Source: Cellulophaga tyrosinoxydans
Lineage (GTDB): Bacteria; Bacteroidota; Bacteroidia; Flavobacteriales; Flavobacteriaceae
DNA: 64,000 nt
NCBI RefSeq assembly: GCF_900176415.1
Contig: NZ_FWXO01000001.1
Span: forward strand, 1,360,053 to 1,424,052
Direction of reading: 5' to 3'
A model generated the notes under the pieces. The model was given only the letters and a program-made list of their open reading frames with translations, did not search any database and was not told the DNA's origin. A program made the position numbers and the translations under genes. Positions 55,001 through 63,292 of the stretch are shown in pieces (position 1 is the stretch's first letter; each line of letters starts with the position of its first letter).

Positions 55001-56281
55001 TTATAAAATAGCTTCCATTTTTTTACGAATTTCATTTAAGCATAAATTACCTAAACTACCTTCATGCGTGTGCTTAATGTCACGTTTTGGGGTAAATCTT
55101 CCTTCATAAATTTCCATTCCCATTTGCTTATAAGCATCACGGAATGGTATGCCGCCTAAAACTAATTCGTTCAAGGTGTCTACGCTAAACAAATAGTCAT
55201 ATTTTGGATCTTCAAGAATCGTTTCGTTAACACGAACTTCTTTAAGACTAAAGGTTAATATTTCTATACAGGCCTTTAAATCTTGAATAGCGGGTACAAT
55301 AACTTCTTTCACTAATTGTAAATCTCTATGATACCCACTTGGTAAATTTGTAAGTATTAAAGTTAATTGATTAGGAACTGCTTGAAGTCTATTGCATTTT
55401 CCACGAATAAGCTCAAAAACATCAGGGTTTTTTTTGTGTGGCATAATACTAGAACCTGTTGTGAGTTCATCTGGGAAAGAGATAAAATTGAAATTCTGAC
55501 TCATATATAAACAAATATCCATAGCCATTTTAGAAAGTGTGGCAGCAATACTACTAATACCAAACGCAGCCGCTTTTTCAACTTTACCACGACCCATTTG
55601 GGCTGCAACAACATTATATTTAAGATTAGAAAAGCCCATTTCTGTAGTAGTAAATGTCCTATCCACCGGGAATGAACTTCCGTAACCAGCAGCACTCCCT
55701 AACGGATTTTGATCGGCAACTTTATATGCAGCATCAATAAAATATAAATCATCTACTAGGCTTTCAGCATAGGCAGAAAACCATAAGCCAAAAGAAGAAG
55801 GCATTGCAATTTGTAAATGTGTGTAACCAGGTAATAAAACTGCTTTGTATTTATCAGCAAGATTTAATAATAAATCGAATAAGATTTTAGTTTCAGATTT
55901 AATTTCAGCCAATTCATTTTTTAAATACAAATGCATGGCAACTAAAACTTGATCATTTCGTGAACGTGCTGTATGTATTTTTTTACCTGTATCTCCTAAT
56001 TTTTCAGTAAGAATATATTCAATTTTGGAATGCATATCTTCAAAAGAATCTTCAATTACAAATTCTCCTTTTTGAATACTCTTTTCAATATGGTTAAGCT
56101 CTTTAATTAAATCATCGGTTTCATTTTGAGTTAACAAACCAATTTTACCTAACATTTTCGCGTGAGCTTTCGAAGCAATAACGTCGTATTTTGCCAGATG
56201 TAAATCTAATTCACGATCATTACCAACCGTAAAATGATCTATTTTTTTATCTGTGCTAAATCCTTTATCCCAAAGTTTCAT
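55001..56281 (-). CDS. argH: argininosuccinate lyase
   Basis: A 426-residue cytoplasmic enzyme of the fumarase/aspartase superfamily, releasing arginine and fumarate in the last step of arginine synthesis. It has the N-terminal LWDKGFSTDKKIDHF, HTARSRNDQV, GYTHLQIAMP and the signature loop TGSSIMPHKKNPD with the catalytic Ser. Last gene of the operon, followed by the terminator hairpin. An 87-bp gap with short TAGTATT-type repeats separates it from argE. Confidence 0.96.
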   Translation of the reverse strand: MKLWDKGFSTDKKIDHFTVGNDRELDLHLAKYDVIASKAHAKMLGKIGLLTQNETDDLIKELNHIEKSIQKGEFVIEDSFEDMHSKIEYILTEKLGDTGKKIHTARSRNDQVLVAMHLYLKNELAEIKSETKILFDLLLNLADKYKAVLLPGYTHLQIAMPSSFGLWFSAYAESLVDDLYFIDAAYKVADQNPLGSAAGYGSSFPVDRTFTTTEMGFSNLKYNVVAAQMGRGKVEKAAAFGISSIAATLSKMAMDICLYMSQNFNFISFPDELTTGSSIMPHKKNPDVFELIRGKCNRLQAVPNQLTLILTNLPSGYHRDLQLVKEVIVPAIQDLKACIEILTFSLKEVRVNETILEDPKYDYLFSVDTLNELVLGGIPFRDAYKQMGMEIYEGRFTPKRDIKHTHEGSLGNLCLNEIRKKMEAIL

Positions 56282-56368
56282 ATTTCTAGTATTACGTAGT
56301 TAGTATTAAGTAGTAAGTATTGATATTATGTAATTTTTTTCTCAATACTAATACCTCAATACTCTATT
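56282..56368. repeat. short degenerate repeat filler between argE and argH
   Basis: The gap consists largely of variants of AGTATTA, AGTATT and their complements (AATACTAATAC, CAATACTC). I have the impression that such filler recurs between genes in many flavobacterial genomes; its function is unknown. Confidence 0.45.
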
Positions 56369-57433
56369 CTATTTTAAAAATCCCTCTAATATTTTAATAT
56401 ATAAATCGATGCCTTCTTCAATTTCTTGTACATAAATATACTCATCTGCAGAATGCGAACGTGTGCTATCACCAGGTCCTAGTTTTAAAGACTGGCAAGT
56501 CAATGCAGCTTGGTCCGATAGGGTAGGTGAACCATAAGTTTCTCTCCCTAAAGCAATACCTGATTGTACTAATGCATGGTTTTTATCAATTTTTGAGGAA
56601 TTTAGTTTCAATCCTCTTTCTTGCATTATACAGGGAGCTTCCGCTTTTAAAAGGGTAGCAATTTCTAAGTTTGTATAGCAGTCATTTACGCGAACATCTA
56701 TCACCAAATCTACTTGAGAAGGTACAACATTATGCTGACTACCTGCATTTATTTGTGTCACCGTCATTTTAACTTCTCCTAATGCTTCTGATGATTTATC
56801 AAAAGTATACTTCTTAAACCATTCTAAAACTGGTATGGTATTGTAAATGGCATTATCAGTATTTGGATGCGCCGCGTGTGATGGTGTGCCTTTAACTATG
56901 GCGTCAAAAACAATTAAACCTTTTTCTGCAATTGCTAAATTCATTAAAGTAGGTTCTCCTACAATAGCCACATCAAAAGAAGGGAGTGAAGGTAAGAGAC
57001 CTCTAAGGCTATTTTCTCCAGCACTCTCTTCTTCAGCCGAAGCAACCATTAGTAAATTATGACTTAGATTTTCTGATGCGTAAAAATGTGAAAATGTAGC
57101 CAATAAAGAAACCAAACACCCGCCTGCATCATTACTGCCTAAACCATACAATTTTCCATCTTCTACATGTGCATTAAATGGTTCTTTGGTATAAGCTTGA
57201 TTTGGTTTTACCGTATCATGATGCGAATTTAATAGTAGGGTTGGTTTCGAATCATCCCAATATTTATTTTTTGCATACACATTGTTATGGTCTCTCGTAA
57301 AAGGAATTCCAAATGATGTAAACCAATCTTGGATAGCTTCTGCAGTTTTATCCTCTTCACCAGAAAAAGATGGTATACTTATAAGTTGCTTCAATAACGC
57401 AATGGCTTTTTCAGTAAGTTGTTTTTGAGTCAT
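56369..57433 (-). CDS. argE: M20 metallo-hydrolase, N-acyl-ornithine/citrulline deacylase
   Basis: A 354-residue zinc hydrolase with the M20 motifs LLNSHHDTVKPN, LYGLGSNDAGGCLVSLL, AEEESAGENS and VGEPTLMNLAIAEKG. A dimerisation domain lies in between (KGTPSHAAHPNTDNAI). In Bacteroidota arginine operons this protein removes the acyl group after the N-acyl-ornithine transcarbamylase step, so the substrate is probably acyl-citrulline rather than acetylornithine. It begins 2 bp after the argB stop. Confidence 0.9.
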   Translation of the reverse strand: MTQKQLTEKAIALLKQLISIPSFSGEEDKTAEAIQDWFTSFGIPFTRDHNNVYAKNKYWDDSKPTLLLNSHHDTVKPNQAYTKEPFNAHVEDGKLYGLGSNDAGGCLVSLLATFSHFYASENLSHNLLMVASAEEESAGENSLRGLLPSLPSFDVAIVGEPTLMNLAIAEKGLIVFDAIVKGTPSHAAHPNTDNAIYNTIPVLEWFKKYTFDKSSEALGEVKMTVTQINAGSQHNVVPSQVDLVIDVRVNDCYTNLEIATLLKAEAPCIMQERGLKLNSSKIDKNHALVQSGIALGRETYGSPTLSDQAALTCQSLKLGPGDSTRSHSADEYIYVQEIEEGIDLYIKILEGFLK

Positions 57434-57435
57434 AG

Positions 57436-58269
57436 TTACAGTGTTATTGAGGTATATAAATCAGCATTTTTCTTAATCATTCCAATATCGCCTAAACAAA
57501 CTTTCTTTACATTATGATGTAAAGCATGGTAACAGTTTTCTAATTTTGGAAGCATGCCATCTGCTATAATTTTTTGGTCTAATAATTCTTGGTATTTTTT
57601 AGAATTAATGTGTTTTACAACTGAATTATCGTCTTTAATGTCAAGTAAAACGCCTTTCTTTTCAAAACAATAAAATAGGGTGGTATCATATTCTTTTCCC
57701 ATACCGATGGCAATTTCTGAGGCGATGGTATCCGCGTTTGTGTTTAATATTTGGCCTTTTCCGTCGTGCGATAAGGCACAAAAAACAGGAGTTAATCCTA
57801 CTTTTAATAATGCGCTTATTAAATTTGAATTTATACCATCTATATCGCCAACAAAGCCATAATCTATATCCTTTACAGGTCTTTTATGTGCTTGGATAGC
57901 ATCTCCATCTGCACCACTCAATCCAATGGCATTACATTTACTTGCTTGCAATTTAGCGACAATAGATTTGTTGGTTAATCCACCATAGACCATAGTGATA
58001 ATATCAATACTTTGACCATCCGTAATGCGTCTGCCATTAACTAATTTAGATTGTATGCCTAGTTTGCTTGCAAGTTGAGTTGCTAATTTTCCACCACCAT
58101 GAACTAGTATTTTTGGACCTTCTATTTTTGAAAATAGGTCTAAAAATTTATCCAGTTCAACCGTGTTTTCAATTACATTTCCTCCAATTTTTACTACAGA
58201 TAAGGAGCCCCTCTTAGTCTCCCCAAAGGGAAGAAACCCATTATCGTTATTTTTTTGATTGTCTGCCAT
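57436..58269 (-). CDS. argB: N-acetyl/N-succinyl-glutamate kinase with unusual N-terminal extension
   Basis: A 277-residue amino-acid kinase with VVKIGGNVIEN, KILVHGGGKLATQLASKLG, the NGRRITDGQSIDIITMVYGG core and GLSGADGDAI. It phosphorylates N-acylglutamate; the succinyl form is suspected from the transcarbamylase. The first ~22 residues (MADNQKNNDNGFLPFGETKRG) are not part of the fold. They are encoded by a GC-richer stretch resembling an intergenic repeat (58203-58238). No ATG, GTG or TTG lies between that stretch and the conserved core, so the extension must be translated. Confidence 0.92.
   Translation of the reverse strand: MADNQKNNDNGFLPFGETKRGSLSVVKIGGNVIENTVELDKFLDLFSKIEGPKILVHGGGKLATQLASKLGIQSKLVNGRRITDGQSIDIITMVYGGLTNKSIVAKLQASKCNAIGLSGADGDAIQAHKRPVKDIDYGFVGDIDGINSNLISALLKVGLTPVFCALSHDGKGQILNTNADTIASEIAIGMGKEYDTTLFYCFEKKGVLLDIKDDNSVVKHINSKKYQELLDQKIIADGMLPKLENCYHALHHNVKKVCLGDIGMIKKNADLYTSITL
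58203..58238. repeat. REP-like element captured inside the 5' end of argB
   Basis: The stretch contains CCCCTCTTAGTCTCCCCAAAG, which is GC-rich against an AT-rich background, and shares AGCYCC-CTCTT and AAAGGG with a second copy at 58290-58324 just upstream of argB. I read it as one of the short intergenic repeats common in flavobacteria. Confidence 0.5.
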
Positions 58270-58289
58270 TTATATATTTTTATTTTCCT

Positions 58290-58324
58290 CAGAACTAATT
58301 AGCTCCCCTCTTTTGAAAGGGTTA
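58290..58324. repeat. second REP-like element between argF' and argB
   Basis: AGCTCCCCTCTTTTGAAAGGG resembles the element in the argB coding region. It fills most of the 52-bp gap between the two genes and overlaps the last bases of argF'. Confidence 0.45.
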
Positions 58325-59263
58325 GTGTAGGTTCTCTAATATTTTTTTCAATACAATTTGTGCAGAATAGGTTCTATTATTAGCTTGTTCTATAACTAAA
58401 CTTTGATCGGAATCTAATACAGCATCTTCCACAACAACATTTCTACGAACAGGTAGGCAATGCATGAATTTTGCAGTGCCTAACTTTTCTTTGGTCATCA
58501 TCCAGTTTTTGTCTTGATTAACCACTTTCCCATAGTCGTTATAACTACTCCAGTTTTTTACATAAACAAAATCAGCATCTTTCAATGCTTTATTTTGGTC
58601 ATATTCAATTTTTGCACCTTTAGTTATTTTAGGATTTAACTCATACCCAACAGGATGTGTAATTACAAACTCAGCATCTTGCTTTAGCATCATTTCGGCA
58701 AAAGAATTTGCTACAGCATGCGGCAAGGCTTTTGGGTGAGGTGCCCAAGACAGCACAACTTTAGGTTTAGGTTTGGTGTTTTGTTCTGCAATAGTAATAG
58801 CATCTGCTAAAGCTTGTAAGGGATGTCCAACAGAACTTTCCATATTCACTACAGGTATAGTGGTATATTTTTTGAAACCATTTAATACCAATTCAGCTTC
58901 ATCATTTTCTTTGTCATTTAAGGATGCAAAGGCACGAATAGCAACAATATCGCAAAATTGAGAAACTACCTGAGCTGCTTCTTTTATATGTTCTGAGGTG
59001 CCCTGATCCATTACAGTACCATCACCGTATTCTAAAGCCCAGCCTTCTGAGCCAAAATTCATCACCATGACTTCTAAGCCTAAATTCATGGCAGCTTTTT
59101 GGGTGCTTAAACGCGTTCTTAAGCTGTTGTTGAAGAATAATAAACAAATGGTTTTGTCCTCGCCTAAATGCTTGTATGCTTTGGCATTAGCCTTTAAGTC
59201 TCTGGCTTCTTTAACTAGGTTTGGTAGTGAATCTATATCTTGAATACTTATGTAATGTTTCAT
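58322..59263 (-). CDS. argF': N-succinyl/N-acetyl-ornithine carbamoyltransferase
   Basis: A 313-residue transcarbamylase with the carbamoyl-phosphate motif NNSLRTRLST and the HCLPVRR motif. The block GWALEYGDGTVMDQGTSEHI and WAPHPKALPHAVANSFAE identify the N-acyl-ornithine branch found in Bacteroidota and Xanthomonas rather than classical OTC. The residue that decides acyl preference (Pro90 in Bacteroides fragilis, Glu92 in Xanthomonas campestris) is Ser90 here. Published mutants of the Xanthomonas enzyme with Ser at this place used succinylornithine, so a succinyl pathway is predicted. It lies between proB and argB. Confidence 0.92.
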   Translation of the reverse strand: MKHYISIQDIDSLPNLVKEARDLKANAKAYKHLGEDKTICLLFFNNSLRTRLSTQKAAMNLGLEVMVMNFGSEGWALEYGDGTVMDQGTSEHIKEAAQVVSQFCDIVAIRAFASLNDKENDEAELVLNGFKKYTTIPVVNMESSVGHPLQALADAITIAEQNTKPKPKVVLSWAPHPKALPHAVANSFAEMMLKQDAEFVITHPVGYELNPKITKGAKIEYDQNKALKDADFVYVKNWSSYNDYGKVVNQDKNWMMTKEKLGTAKFMHCLPVRRNVVVEDAVLDSDQSLVIEQANNRTYSAQIVLKKILENLH

Positions 59264-59293
59264 TTTAAGGTACTATTTAATGAACTGTACGTG

Positions 59294-60055
59294 TTATTTT
59301 ATCTTAGTATAATTACTTGTGTTATTCATGGCATCGGTAATAAAATTATCTTTTAAACCATTAATAATCCAAGTTTCTATGTTGGCATTTTTTGCAATGG
59401 TAGCAGCTTCAATTTTAGATTGCATTCCTCCAGTTCCGTGTGAAGATTTGGTGTTGCCGACTTCTTTAATTAATTCCTCTAAATTATGAACTTCTTTAAT
59501 TGTTTCTTGAACAGTTTCCGAAAGTGATTGTTTAGTATAAACACCATCTGTGTTTGTAGCAATTAATAGTAAATCTACCTGCAATAATGCTGCGGTAAGG
59601 GCTGCTAATTTATCGTTATCGCCAAACTGTATTTCATCAGTAGCGACAGTGTCATTTTCATTTATTATTGGGATGAAATTATTAGCCACTAAAACATCAA
59701 TGGTATTTTTTATATTGGATTTAGATTTTGGGTTTTCAAAATCTGAATATGAAAGTAAACACTGTGATGTAAACAGGCCTAACTCCCTAAAATTCTCTTG
59801 AAAAATACGCATAAGATGAGGTTGCCCAATAGAAGCTAGTGCTTGCTTTACATTTATTTCTTCTCCGTTATGCTCTAATTTCACAAACTGACGCGCTGCT
59901 GCAATTGCTCCAGAACTTACAATTATAAACTCATGTGAATCTTTTAAAGTTGCAATTTGTCTGCCTATATCTTCTATTTTTCCTCGAGAAATATGATTGG
60001 TTTCCTTGGTTAAGGTATTGGTGCCGACTTTTAATAAAACACGTATTTTCTTCAT
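59294..60055 (-). CDS. proB: glutamate 5-kinase (short form without PUA domain)
   Basis: A 253-residue amino-acid kinase starting RVLLKVGTNTLTKE, with IIVSSGAIAAAR, INENDTVATDEIQFGDNDKLAALTA and GTGGMQSKIEAATIAKNAN (glutamate and ATP sites). It ends after the kinase domain, so the C-terminal PUA domain of the 367-residue E. coli enzyme is absent. It makes gamma-glutamyl phosphate for proline. It follows proA by 6 bp. Confidence 0.93.
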   Translation of the reverse strand: MKKIRVLLKVGTNTLTKETNHISRGKIEDIGRQIATLKDSHEFIIVSSGAIAAARQFVKLEHNGEEINVKQALASIGQPHLMRIFQENFRELGLFTSQCLLSYSDFENPKSKSNIKNTIDVLVANNFIPIINENDTVATDEIQFGDNDKLAALTAALLQVDLLLIATNTDGVYTKQSLSETVQETIKEVHNLEELIKEVGNTKSSHGTGGMQSKIEAATIAKNANIETWIINGLKDNFITDAMNNTSNYTKIK

Positions 60056-60061
60056 TATTTA

Positions 60062-61261
60062 CTAGCTTCTAATTTGACCATCACCTAAAACATACCACTT
60101 GTTTGTTACCAAATGCTGTAAGCCTATGGGACCTCTTTGATGTAACTTATCAGTACTAATGGCCAATTCTCCTCCCAATCCAAACTGAAACCCATCTGTG
60201 AATCGCGTTGATGCATTATGATAAACTGCTGCAGCATCTACAGTATCCATAAAAAATGAAGCCTTATCTACATTTGAAGTTATAATGGTAGCCGAATGGC
60301 CGCCACCATAGGTGTTTATTTTGTTGATTGCTTCATCAATATTAGCAACTTGACCAACGACAATTTTATAATCTAAAAACTCTTCGAACCAAATACTTTC
60401 ATCTTGAAAGGGGGTGGTTCCCTCCAACTCGGTCAAAAACTGGTCTACTAAAATCTCTACATTATGTTTTTTTAGTTCTTGAATTAAATGCTGTAAAAAC
60501 TCATGCTTTCTTGGCATATCTGCTGCAATTAAGACTTTATCTAGGGCATTGCAAGCTGATATTTTAGTTGTTTTTGCATTGATTATGATGTCTATTGCCA
60601 TTTGTAAATCGGCATCAGTAGCTACGTATGCAAAATTATTGCCTCTACCACTAATTATTACGGGGCATGAAGCATGTTCTTTTACAAAAGCAATTAACTT
60701 TTCACCGCCTCGAGGAACTATTAAATCTATTTTTTGAGTTGGTTTTTGTAAAAATGCTTGCGTTTGTTCTCTGTTAAATTGTAAATAAGTTACCCAATCA
60801 GAAGCGCAATCATTTTGCTCTAGTGCTTGGTGCCAAAGGGCTACTAAGGCAAGATTACTATTTAGGGATTCTTTACCACCTTTTAAAACAATTTTATTGC
60901 CAGATTTAAAGGCTATACCAGCAGCTTCAATAGTCACATCTGGTCTAGATTCGTAAATGATACAAACTGTTCCGAATGGGGCTGTTTTGTTACTTATATG
61001 CAATCCATTGTCATGTGTAAAATTAAATCGTGCTACGCCTAATGGATCAGGTAGATTGGCCAATTGTTGTAATGATAAAATCATTCCTTCAATTTTAGAA
61101 TCATTTACTTTTAATCGGTCTTCCATAGCAAGATCTTCACCATTATAAGTATCAAGATCTTTTTTATTGGCTTGTAAAATAACGTCCTTTTCGGAAGCCA
61201 CAAGTTTAGCCATGGTTAGCAAAACCTTATTTCTTTGCGATATGTTTAGAATGAAACTCAC
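60062..61261 (-). CDS. proA: gamma-glutamyl phosphate reductase
   Basis: A 399-residue aldehyde-dehydrogenase-fold enzyme producing glutamate semialdehyde for proline. Motifs: IYESRPDVTIEAAGIAFKSGN and LKGGKES at the cofactor site, IVPRGGEKLI, ATTKISACNALDKVLI-type block with the catalytic Cys (TTKISACNALDKVL), and the C-terminal RFTDGFQFGLGGELAIST. Its start overlaps the argD stop by 4 bp. Confidence 0.95.
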   Translation of the reverse strand: MSFILNISQRNKVLLTMAKLVASEKDVILQANKKDLDTYNGEDLAMEDRLKVNDSKIEGMILSLQQLANLPDPLGVARFNFTHDNGLHISNKTAPFGTVCIIYESRPDVTIEAAGIAFKSGNKIVLKGGKESLNSNLALVALWHQALEQNDCASDWVTYLQFNREQTQAFLQKPTQKIDLIVPRGGEKLIAFVKEHASCPVIISGRGNNFAYVATDADLQMAIDIIINAKTTKISACNALDKVLIAADMPRKHEFLQHLIQELKKHNVEILVDQFLTELEGTTPFQDESIWFEEFLDYKIVVGQVANIDEAINKINTYGGGHSATIITSNVDKASFFMDTVDAAAVYHNASTRFTDGFQFGLGGELAISTDKLHQRGPIGLQHLVTNKWYVLGDGQIRS

Positions 61262-62385
61262 TTTAATTCTTTTTTTAAAGCGTCAAAAAACAGGTCCATT
61301 TCTTTTTCAGTAATATTTAGTGCGGGCAAAATTCTAAGCAAGTTTTTGTTATTCGCTCCACCTGTAAACATATGTTGGTTATAGATTAATTTTTTTCTTA
61401 GTTCAGAAACTTCAAAATCGAATTCTAATCCAAGCATTAATCCTCTACCCTTAACTTTCTTTATTTGCGGAATTTCAGCGGCTTTCTTTATAAAATATTC
61501 ACCAAGTTTTGCAGCATTTTCAATAAGGTTATCCTTTTCTATAACCTCTAATACGGCAAGAGAAGCTGCACATGCTAAATGGTTTCCGCCAAATGTTGTC
61601 CCAAGCATGCCATACTTAGCTTCTATACTATCATGTAATAAGATACCGCCAACAGGAAAACCATTTCCCATACCTTTGGCAATGCTTATAATATCGGGTG
61701 CTATGTTATGATGTTGAAATCCAAAGAATTTTCCACTTCTTCCATAACCAGCCTGTACTTCATCTGCTATTAAAACAACTCCATTTTCCTTGCAAAGTTT
61801 GGAAATACTTTGATAAAATGCTGTAGTAGGTTCATCTAAACCTCCAACGCCTTGTATGGCTTCTATAATTACTCCGCAAACATCACCTTTTTCAATTTCT
61901 GTTTTGAAAGATTCAATAGCATTTAACGGTAAAAAAGTTACTTTTTGTTGTTTGTTAATTGGGGCATTAATTTTTTCATTATCTGTGGCTGCTACCGCAG
62001 CTGAAGTTCTACCATGAAAACTATTATTAAAGGCAATAATTCTAGATTTACCCGTAATAAAAGAGGCCATTTTTAGAGCATTTTCATTTGCTTCGGCACC
62101 AGAACTACATAAAAATAAATTATAATTATCACAACCTGAAAGTGCACCTAATTTAGTAGCAAGCTCTTCTTGAATTGGATTTTGTACAGCATTACTGTAA
62201 AATCCAATTTTATGTAATTGATCTTCTAATCTTTTAATATAATGTGGGTGCGAATGACCTATGGATATCACAGCATGTCCACCATAAAAATCCCAATATT
62301 CTTCTCCTTTATCATCCGTTACAACACTGCCTATAGCGCTAACGGGAGTTACATTGTACAAAGGATAAACATCAAATAATTTCAT
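61258..62385 (-). CDS. argD: acylornithine aminotransferase
   Basis: A 375-residue class-III PLP aminotransferase converting N-acyl-glutamate semialdehyde to N-acyl-ornithine. It has CSSGAEANENALKMA, FHGRTSAAVAAT, ADEVQAGYGRSGKFFGFQ and the PLP lysine in ISIAKGMGNGFPVGG. The related ornithine aminotransferase is an alternative reaction, as the gene sits between arginine and proline genes, but the operon favours argD. It overlaps proA by 4 bp. Confidence 0.92.
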   Translation of the reverse strand: MKLFDVYPLYNVTPVSAIGSVVTDDKGEEYWDFYGGHAVISIGHSHPHYIKRLEDQLHKIGFYSNAVQNPIQEELATKLGALSGCDNYNLFLCSSGAEANENALKMASFITGKSRIIAFNNSFHGRTSAAVAATDNEKINAPINKQQKVTFLPLNAIESFKTEIEKGDVCGVIIEAIQGVGGLDEPTTAFYQSISKLCKENGVVLIADEVQAGYGRSGKFFGFQHHNIAPDIISIAKGMGNGFPVGGILLHDSIEAKYGMLGTTFGGNHLACAASLAVLEVIEKDNLIENAAKLGEYFIKKAAEIPQIKKVKGRGLMLGLEFDFEVSELRKKLIYNQHMFTGGANNKNLLRILPALNITEKEMDLFFDALKKELK

Positions 62386-62418
62386 TTTTTTTAATTTAAT
62401 TGCTTGCTCAATAAGTGA

Positions 62419-63219
62419 TTACATGTTGCCTTCCTTGATTCGACTGATTTTGTCATAAGATGCTACAATTCCTTGGATTAAGGAAGAACTCAAACCTTGA
62501 TGCTCCATTTCATTTAACCCTTGAATTGTACATCCTCTTGGAGTAGTTACACGGTCTATTTCTGCTTCAGGATGACTGCCAGATTCTATTAATAAAGCTG
62601 CTGCACCATTACAAGTATGCATGGCTAATTCTTGTGCCTCTTTGGAGTCGAAACCTAATTGAATAGCTCCTTGGGTTGTAGCACGTATCATACGCATCCA
62701 AAATGCAATTCCACTAGCGCAAATTACTGTAGCCGCTTGCATTTGTGATTCCGGAATTTCTAATGAATGGCCCATTCTATTAAAAATAGCTAAAGCAAGA
62801 GCAACGCGTTTTTGACCTTTTTCGTTGGAACAAATACAAGTCATAGATTTGCCTACAGAAATAGCAGTATTTGGCATACTTCTAATAATATGCTGATCTT
62901 CACCAACTACGGCCTCAATCTGAGCAATACTAAAACCAGTTATTGTAGAAATTAAAACATGTTTTTCTGTAAAAAGGTCTTTTACATCATTTAATATTTT
63001 TACAAACTGATTGGGTTGTACAGCAAAAATGATAATATCAGAATTAGCAATAGCTTCACGATTGTCTGAAGTTACTTTTACATTCCCGTATTTCTCATAC
63101 TTTTCAATATCGCCAGTCTTTCTTTTTGTTAAATACATGGTAGTTGCACCGTTGGTATTTAGAATTCCTTTGGCAATGGCAAGACCTAAATTACCTGCTC
63201 CAATGATTGCTATTTTCAT
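62419..63219 (-). CDS. proC: pyrroline-5-carboxylate reductase
   Basis: A 266-residue NAD(P)-dependent enzyme for the last step of proline synthesis. The Rossmann motif IIGAGNLGLAIAKG is at the N-terminus, IFAVQPNQF and IRSMPNTAISVGKS mark the catalytic half, and ASGIAFWMRMI plus TTQGAIQLGFDSKEAQELA form the dimer domain. It lies between argC and argD. Confidence 0.94.
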   Translation of the reverse strand: MKIAIIGAGNLGLAIAKGILNTNGATTMYLTKRKTGDIEKYEKYGNVKVTSDNREAIANSDIIIFAVQPNQFVKILNDVKDLFTEKHVLISTITGFSIAQIEAVVGEDQHIIRSMPNTAISVGKSMTCICSNEKGQKRVALALAIFNRMGHSLEIPESQMQAATVICASGIAFWMRMIRATTQGAIQLGFDSKEAQELAMHTCNGAAALLIESGSHPEAEIDRVTTPRGCTIQGLNEMEHQGLSSSLIQGIVASYDKISRIKEGNM

Positions 63220-63292
63220 TATTATCTATTAGTTTATTTTCTGTATCTCTTGTAAATCTGACTATATCAATTTTTAAAATTGGTAAGTGCTT

